Shown here piece by piece: positions 59,788 through 64,000 of a stretch of DNA of 64,000 nt. The stretch is taken from NCBI GenBank assembly GCA_014192625.1, contig BJHM01000006.1, positions 108,024 to 172,023 on the forward strand, written 5' to 3'. Below the pieces are notes generated by a model, which saw only the letters and a list, made by a program, of their open reading frames with translations, did not search any database and was not told where the DNA came from. The DNA is from Planctomycetota bacterium. Its GTDB lineage: Bacteria > Planctomycetota > UBA1135 > UBA2386. How positions within the stretch are numbered: the first letter of the stretch is position 1; each line of letters begins with the position of its first letter. The translations under genes and the position numbers were made by a program.

Positions 59788-61899
59788 ATGCTCTTACGCT
59801 CGATCATCGCCGCCACCGTGGCGCTCTGTTTGTTCCCCGATGAAGGTCAATGGCTCCCGACGCAAGTGCGCGACTTTGATTGGCCCACACTACAAAAGCG
59901 AGGCATGGCGCTCACGAAGGACGAGTTCTTTCATCCGACCAAGGGTGGCGTGCTGTCGGCGACAGTGCAGATCAATGGCTGCACCGCGTCCTTCGTCTCC
60001 AGTGACGGGTTGCTGATCACCAATCATCACTGTGGTTTTGATGCGATAAGCCAACTGAGCAGCCCGGAGCACAACTGGCTGCGCGATGGCTTCGTCGCGA
60101 ACGAACGCACTAATGAAATGCCCGCGACCGGCGTCGTCGCATCGGTACTGAAGCGCATCGAGGACGTCACTGCGGTGATCCACAAGGCGCAAGACGCGGC
60201 AAAATCCAACCTTTCGCGCTGGGACATCACCCAGCAAACGATCGCAAAGTTGGTCAGCGATGCGCAGGCGAAGGAACCCAACACCGTTTGCACCGTCGCT
60301 AGTTTTCTCGAAGGCAAGGAATACCAGCTCTACTACCGGACGCAGTTGACCGACGTGCGCCTCGCCTACGCCCCGCCCCGCGCGATCGGCGAATTTGGCG
60401 GCGAGACCGACAACTGGGAATGGCCCCGGCACACCGGCGACTTCAGCATCTTTCGCGTCTACGCAGCACCGGACGGCACGCCGCGCGCGCACCACAAGGA
60501 CAACGTCGCCTACCACCCAGAACACTTCCTGAAGACTTGCAAAGACGGCGTGCAGCCGGGCGACCTGGCGATCATCATGGGCTACCCGGGCAACACGCAG
60601 CGCTACAAGTCGAGTCGGGCTGTGCAGACGCGGCAAGGCTATGTCTATCCGCGCCGCGAGGCAGTGCTCGCCGCGGTCATCAAGGTGATCGAGCAGGCAG
60701 CAAAGCAGGGCGAGCAGCGCGCACTCGACCTCGCCCCTTCGATCAAGCAGCTTGCCAACGTCCAGAAAAATGCCAGCGGGATGGTGTTTGGCCTTGCTCG
60801 CAACGCCGTCGTCGAGCGCAAAATGCGCGAAGAAACGCAGCTGCGCGAGTGGCTGCAACAATCGCCGGATCGGCAGCAAAAGTTTGGCCACGTGCTCGAC
60901 GACTTGCTCGCGATGGACGAGGACGAGGCGGCAAATGTCGAGCGCGACTTCGCGATCAGCTTCGTTGTCAACTTGATCAGCAACGCGCCGCTGCTGCAGG
61001 TTTTGATGGATGCTTGCTTCGCTGTGCTCACCACCAGCAATGGCGCATTGCCACTGCGCCTACAGAAGGCCATTGCGAGCGACACGCCGATGGCTGAGTT
61101 CAACAGCCTGCAACAGCCGATTCTTGCCGTGCTACTAGCCGAGTTGGCCACGGTAAAGCCGCAGCAGCGCCTGAGAGGAACGGAGGTGCTCCTTGGCGCG
61201 GATGGAATCGCGATCCTTAGTGGGCTGCTCGCGCAGACCAAGATGACCGATAGCAAAGCCCGCGCTGCGCTTTTTATTGGCGGCGCCGAAGCCGTGGAAA
61301 ACAGCACCGACAATATGATAATTCTTGCGCGCGGCCTCGCCGCCGAACGGCGCGATTACCAGTTGCGCTCACGGGAACGCCAAGGTCAAAACCTGCTGGT
61401 TGGTCGCCGCTGGATCGAGGCGCAGGAAGCGTTTCGCGGCAAGCAGTTTTATCCGGATGCCAACAGCACCTTGCGCGTGGCGATTGCCACTATCAAGGGC
61501 TACTCGCCGCGCGACGGGATGACGAACCTCCCGCAGACGACGGTTGCAGGGCTGCTGCAGAAAGAGACCGGCAAAGAACCATTCGCCAACCCAAAAACGC
61601 TGCTCGCCGCCGCCGCAACACGTTCGACGAGCCGATGGTTTGACGCGCGCATCGGTGACGTGCCGGTCTGCTTCCTGTGCGACGGCGACACCACCGGCGG
61701 CAACAGTGGATCGCCGGTAATCAATGGCAAGGGCGAGTTGATCGGCCTCAACTTCGACCGCGTGTTTGAGAATGTCGCCGGCGACTTCGGCTGGAATGAG
61801 GAACGCTCACGCAACGTCGTGTGCGACTTCCGCTACATCCTTTGGGTTATGGAATGCGTGCTCTCCGCACCCGCGCTACTGAAAGAACTCGGCGCGTGA
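59788..61899 (+). CDS. S46-family dipeptidyl peptidase (DPP7/DPP11-like)
   Basis: The 703-residue exported protein matches the family throughout: TNHHCGFDAIS with catalytic H81, FGGETDNWEWPRHTGDF holding the catalytic aspartate, IIMGYPGNTQRY, and GGNSGSPVING with nucleophile S640. Arg at 658 (LNFDRVFEN) is at the position that, by my recollection, gives DPP11 its preference for acidic P1 residues; DPP7 has Gly there. S46 enzymes release dipeptides in the periplasm for amino acid catabolism. The signal peptide is short (about 16 residues). Confidence 0.93.
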   Translation: MLLRSIIAATVALCLFPDEGQWLPTQVRDFDWPTLQKRGMALTKDEFFHPTKGGVLSATVQINGCTASFVSSDGLLITNHHCGFDAISQLSSPEHNWLRDGFVANERTNEMPATGVVASVLKRIEDVTAVIHKAQDAAKSNLSRWDITQQTIAKLVSDAQAKEPNTVCTVASFLEGKEYQLYYRTQLTDVRLAYAPPRAIGEFGGETDNWEWPRHTGDFSIFRVYAAPDGTPRAHHKDNVAYHPEHFLKTCKDGVQPGDLAIIMGYPGNTQRYKSSRAVQTRQGYVYPRREAVLAAVIKVIEQAAKQGEQRALDLAPSIKQLANVQKNASGMVFGLARNAVVERKMREETQLREWLQQSPDRQQKFGHVLDDLLAMDEDEAANVERDFAISFVVNLISNAPLLQVLMDACFAVLTTSNGALPLRLQKAIASDTPMAEFNSLQQPILAVLLAELATVKPQQRLRGTEVLLGADGIAILSGLLAQTKMTDSKARAALFIGGAEAVENSTDNMIILARGLAAERRDYQLRSRERQGQNLLVGRRWIEAQEAFRGKQFYPDANSTLRVAIATIKGYSPRDGMTNLPQTTVAGLLQKETGKEPFANPKTLLAAAATRSTSRWFDARIGDVPVCFLCDGDTTGGNSGSPVINGKGELIGLNFDRVFENVAGDFGWNEERSRNVVCDFRYILWVMECVLSAPALLKELGA

Positions 61900-61914
61900 A
61901 CGGCGGCCTTTACG

Positions 61915-62475
61915 TCAGCTGCAAGCGGACTGAGCCGCTTGCTCGACTTCGGCTTCGTAAATCACAACATCTGGCAGTTCGCGGTAACGACCGGCGATGT
62001 CCATGCCGTAGCCGATCACGAATTCATCAGGGATTTCGAAGCCAACATAGTTCAGCAACACATTGACGACGCGCCGCGACGGCTTGCTGAGCAGCGTCGC
62101 AACCAGACAGTCCCTGGCGCCGTCATTAAGAAAGCGCTCCCGCAGCGCTGCAATCGTTCTGCCAGTATCAACTATGTCCTCGAGCAGGATCACTGTCCTG
62201 CCGGCAACCGGCACGGACGGGCCGCCGGAAATCTGAACCGTGCCACTGCTAGTTGTGCCTTTGCCATAAGAAGCGGCGCGAATCTCATGCACTGGCAAAC
62301 GGCCGCCGAGGCCGAGTTGAATCTGACGGGCAAACAAACGCGCACCTTCGATGACCGACACCAATACCGGTGGCTCATCGCCCATCTCCCGTTGGATCTG
62401 GTTTGCGATTTCGCGGGCACGTCGAACGATCTGCTCGTTCGCGATCAAAATACGAAACTTAGGAACGTTGATCAC
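61915..62475 (-). CDS. hpt: Hypoxanthine-guanine phosphoribosyltransferase
   Basis: The PRPP-binding motif VILLEDIVDTGRTI, the early SVIEGARLFA loop (an SxxxGA variant of the KG loop) and GFEIPDEFVIGYGMD define HGPRT. It salvages hypoxanthine and guanine with PRPP. The GTG at 62475 gives 186 residues, the usual size, with RILIANEQIVRRAREIA at the N-terminus. Another GTG at 62541 would add 22 residues. It is convergent with the peptidase gene and divergent from upp. Confidence 0.94.
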   Translation of the reverse strand: MINVPKFRILIANEQIVRRAREIANQIQREMGDEPPVLVSVIEGARLFARQIQLGLGGRLPVHEIRAASYGKGTTSSGTVQISGGPSVPVAGRTVILLEDIVDTGRTIAALRERFLNDGARDCLVATLLSKPSRRVVNVLLNYVGFEIPDEFVIGYGMDIAGRYRELPDVVIYEAEVEQAAQSACS

Positions 62476-62662
62476 AAGGTGCTTGTGCTGCTGGGCCAAC
62501 GAAAACAGTATGGCCAAAGTCTTTGGCGATGCACGGTGCACATTCCAGAGACGTTGTCAGCGAAGAGGATACAATGTCGCATTGTGTCAGCAACCAGTGG
62601 GCCTTAAGTCGCGCCACCAAAAGCACCGGCTCGCCTCACACTCATCCGTTCCTAGATAACAC

Positions 62663-63442
62663 ATGGGCATGCTCACCCACCACTACGGTCCAAACGTCTA
62701 TATCATGGACGATACGTATCTGCTGACCCTGCTCGCCAAGCTCGGTGCACCAGAAACCGGGACAGCGGCGGTGCCGACCTTGGTGCGGGCCGCATACCAC
62801 CGCCTTGTACAGGAAGTGTTAGCCAGCGAGTTTCCAACTGTCGAAGCACGCATCAAGACGCGAATGGCCGCGACCGAACCGCAAGGTTTCTACCAAGGGC
62901 CAATGCTATGCAGCGACACGCGACTGGTTATTTGCTCGGTGATCCGTGCCGGCATCCTGCCGTCGCAAACTTGCTATGAGACGGCCACCTCAGTGCTGCC
63001 GCCGCAGAACGTCCGGGTGGACTTTTTAAATATCTCGCGCGTGGTTGACGAATCGAAACACGTGGTTGGCGTGCGACTCGATGGCAGCAAACTCGGCGGC
63101 AGCGTCGAAGGCGCGATCATTTTGATCCCAGATCCAATGGGTGCGACCGGCAGTACGGTGTGCCGCGTTGTGGACGTCTACAAGGCAAGCGCCGAAGGCA
63201 CGCCAAAGGCCATCATTGCGCTGCATTTGATGGCGACGCCAGAAGCCCTCCAGCGCGTTGGCGCGATGCACCCCGAAGTGAAAATCTATACTGCGCGCTT
63301 CGACCGCGGCCTGTCGCCGCCCGAGGTGCTGCTGGCAGCGCCAGGCCTCTACGCAGACCGCGAACGCGGCCTCAACGACGTGCAATACGTTGTGCCAGGT
63401 GCAGGCGGACTCGGCGAGTTGCTGACGAATAGTTGGGTGTAG
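62663..63442 (+). CDS. upp: Uracil phosphoribosyltransferase-like protein
   Basis: The 259-residue protein carries the UPRT pattern: an early HHYGPNVYIM segment, VICSVIRAGILP (the LRAG-like loop), ILIPDPMGATGSTV (PRPP loop) and the C-terminal GLNDVQYVVPGAGGLGELL, matching the uracil-binding GL..KGYIxPGxGDAG end. It is about 50 residues longer than E. coli Upp. It would convert uracil and PRPP to UMP. Paired with divergent hpt, it makes a small base-salvage locus. Confidence 0.87.
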   Translation: MGMLTHHYGPNVYIMDDTYLLTLLAKLGAPETGTAAVPTLVRAAYHRLVQEVLASEFPTVEARIKTRMAATEPQGFYQGPMLCSDTRLVICSVIRAGILPSQTCYETATSVLPPQNVRVDFLNISRVVDESKHVVGVRLDGSKLGGSVEGAIILIPDPMGATGSTVCRVVDVYKASAEGTPKAIIALHLMATPEALQRVGAMHPEVKIYTARFDRGLSPPEVLLAAPGLYADRERGLNDVQYVVPGAGGLGELLTNSWV

Positions 63443-63582
63443 GTGGAGCTAGATTGATTTAGGCAGCCGCAGGATCGGCAGTAGCAGCTGGGAAAAATCG
63501 CCGCACGGAGCTGTTTCGCGAGGCACTGAGCAGTCCTGCCATTAGTAGAGCGGCCAATGAACCCTGTTCTTAATCGCACCGG

Positions 63583-63633
63583 GAGCTTTGCGGTGCGACG
63601 AGCTTTGCGATGCGAAGAGCTTTGCGATGCGAC
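63583..63633. repeat. Three tandem 17-bp units
   Basis: GAGCTTTGCGGTGCGAC, GAGCTTTGCGATGCGAA and GAGCTTTGCGATGCGAC follow one another without a gap; they differ at one or two positions. Confidence 0.9.
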
Positions 63634-63880
63634 AAATGGTGCGCTCCGGCAGTGCTGGCGATGGCAGGTGTGCGGGCAGCGCTGGCGATGCGGCGACCAC
63701 AATGCGCTTCACTGCAGGCAACGAGGGCCCATTGCTTGGCAGCCGGACCAGCGTTCGTGAGCGATCGCGGCACAGGGTATGGGGTGGCACTCGTAGTCGA
63801 TGCAGTAAACCGCCTCGTGCAGTGCGAATCGGTCTAAGGACGAACTGGGAAAGAAGTGGGGCGGCGGATGGCGGCGCATG

Positions 63881-63940
63881 GCGCTGCGCGGCGCATGGCG
63901 GTGCATCGCGGCGCTGCGCGGCGCATGGCGGTGCATCGCG
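63881..63940. repeat. Exact 30-bp tandem duplication
   Basis: 63881-63910 and 63911-63940 are identical (start GCGCTGCGCG, middle GCGCATGGCG, end GTGCATCGCG). Partial units flank them at 63871-63880 and 63941-63957. Confidence 0.92.
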
Positions 63941-64000
63941 GCGCATGGCGCTGCGCGGGGGGAGCTGGCGACCACGACGCGCCTCGCTATGGGCAACGAT

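Larger units (their letters stand above)
63443..64000. other. Right-end region without a supported gene, rich in short tandem repeats
   Basis: Open frames here arise from low-complexity repeats and I do not support any. The region contains a 17-bp tandem triplet, an exact 30-bp tandem duplication and two diverged copies (near 63685-63720 and 63965-64000) of a GGCGACCAC...GGCAACGA segment. The last could be remnants of a duplicated coding end on the minus strand. Confidence 0.55.

Overview
The window is a gene-dense, GC-rich bacterial chromosome segment. It holds about 45 protein genes, four tRNAs and several tandem-repeat blocks. Cell-envelope features (lipoproteins, pseudopilins, a TlpA-like protein, a PEP-CTERM protein) indicate a double-membrane bacterium. 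Four things point to Planctomycetota: the PilM/PilO (Amuc_1100-like) plus pseudopilin set, large secreted proteins that join thioredoxin-like and alpha/alpha-toroid domains, DUF4388 proteins, and a Kelch-repeat protein whose C-terminal tail resembles tails I remember from Poly30/Pla163-type planctomycetes. This placement is inference; no rRNA gene is present.

Layout. 1-4.3 kb: a nucleotide-sugar operon (degenerate 2-epimerase fused to a 3-aminotransferase, an NAD-dependent dehydrogenase, an N-acetyltransferase) resembling the WbpI/WbpE/WbpB/WbpD route to diacetamido-uronic acids. 4.5-6.9 kb: a large lipoprotein. 7.0-9.6 kb: tRNA-Leu, then a ferredoxin / ThiF-MoeB-like E1 / cysteine desulfurase operon. 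9.6-14.8 kb: an exported helical protein divergent from a 1206-residue membrane sensor with DUF4388, an MshEN-like c-di-GMP motif, PEGA and a PQQ-type propeller. 15-20 kb: a PEP-CTERM lipoprotein behind a sigma-54-like promoter, an RluA-type pseudouridine synthase, a thioredoxin-fold protein and a Kelch protein. 20-24.6 kb: membrane proteins, an APC permease and a NUDIX hydrolase.

25.4-44.8 kb (minus strand): twelve consecutive genes with almost no spacing form one apparent 19.4-kb operon: FHA protein, PilM-PilN fusion, PilO-like, TPR protein, GspG-, GspH-, giant GspK-, GspJ- and GspI-like pseudopilins, a CxxCxGxG protein, a PpiC-type lipoprotein and ScpB. No motor ATPase, GspF platform or secretin is in the window. 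Three of these proteins carry concanavalin/LamG-like ectodomains. This is the best candidate for an undescribed system.

45-64 kb: a YdbS/YdbT-like bPH2 pair, a methyltransferase, tRNA-His and tRNA-Lys, an MglA-like GTPase fused to a histidine kinase, an orphan double ABC ATPase with an M16-like protein, a degenerate TlpA-like protein followed by a 29-unit minisatellite, ridA and coaD, comEC, a thioredoxin/toroid protein, an S46 dipeptidyl peptidase, hpt and upp. The last 560 bases hold only short tandem repeats. Minisatellites inside scpB, behind the TlpA-like gene and at the right end suggest a genome prone to short-repeat expansion.
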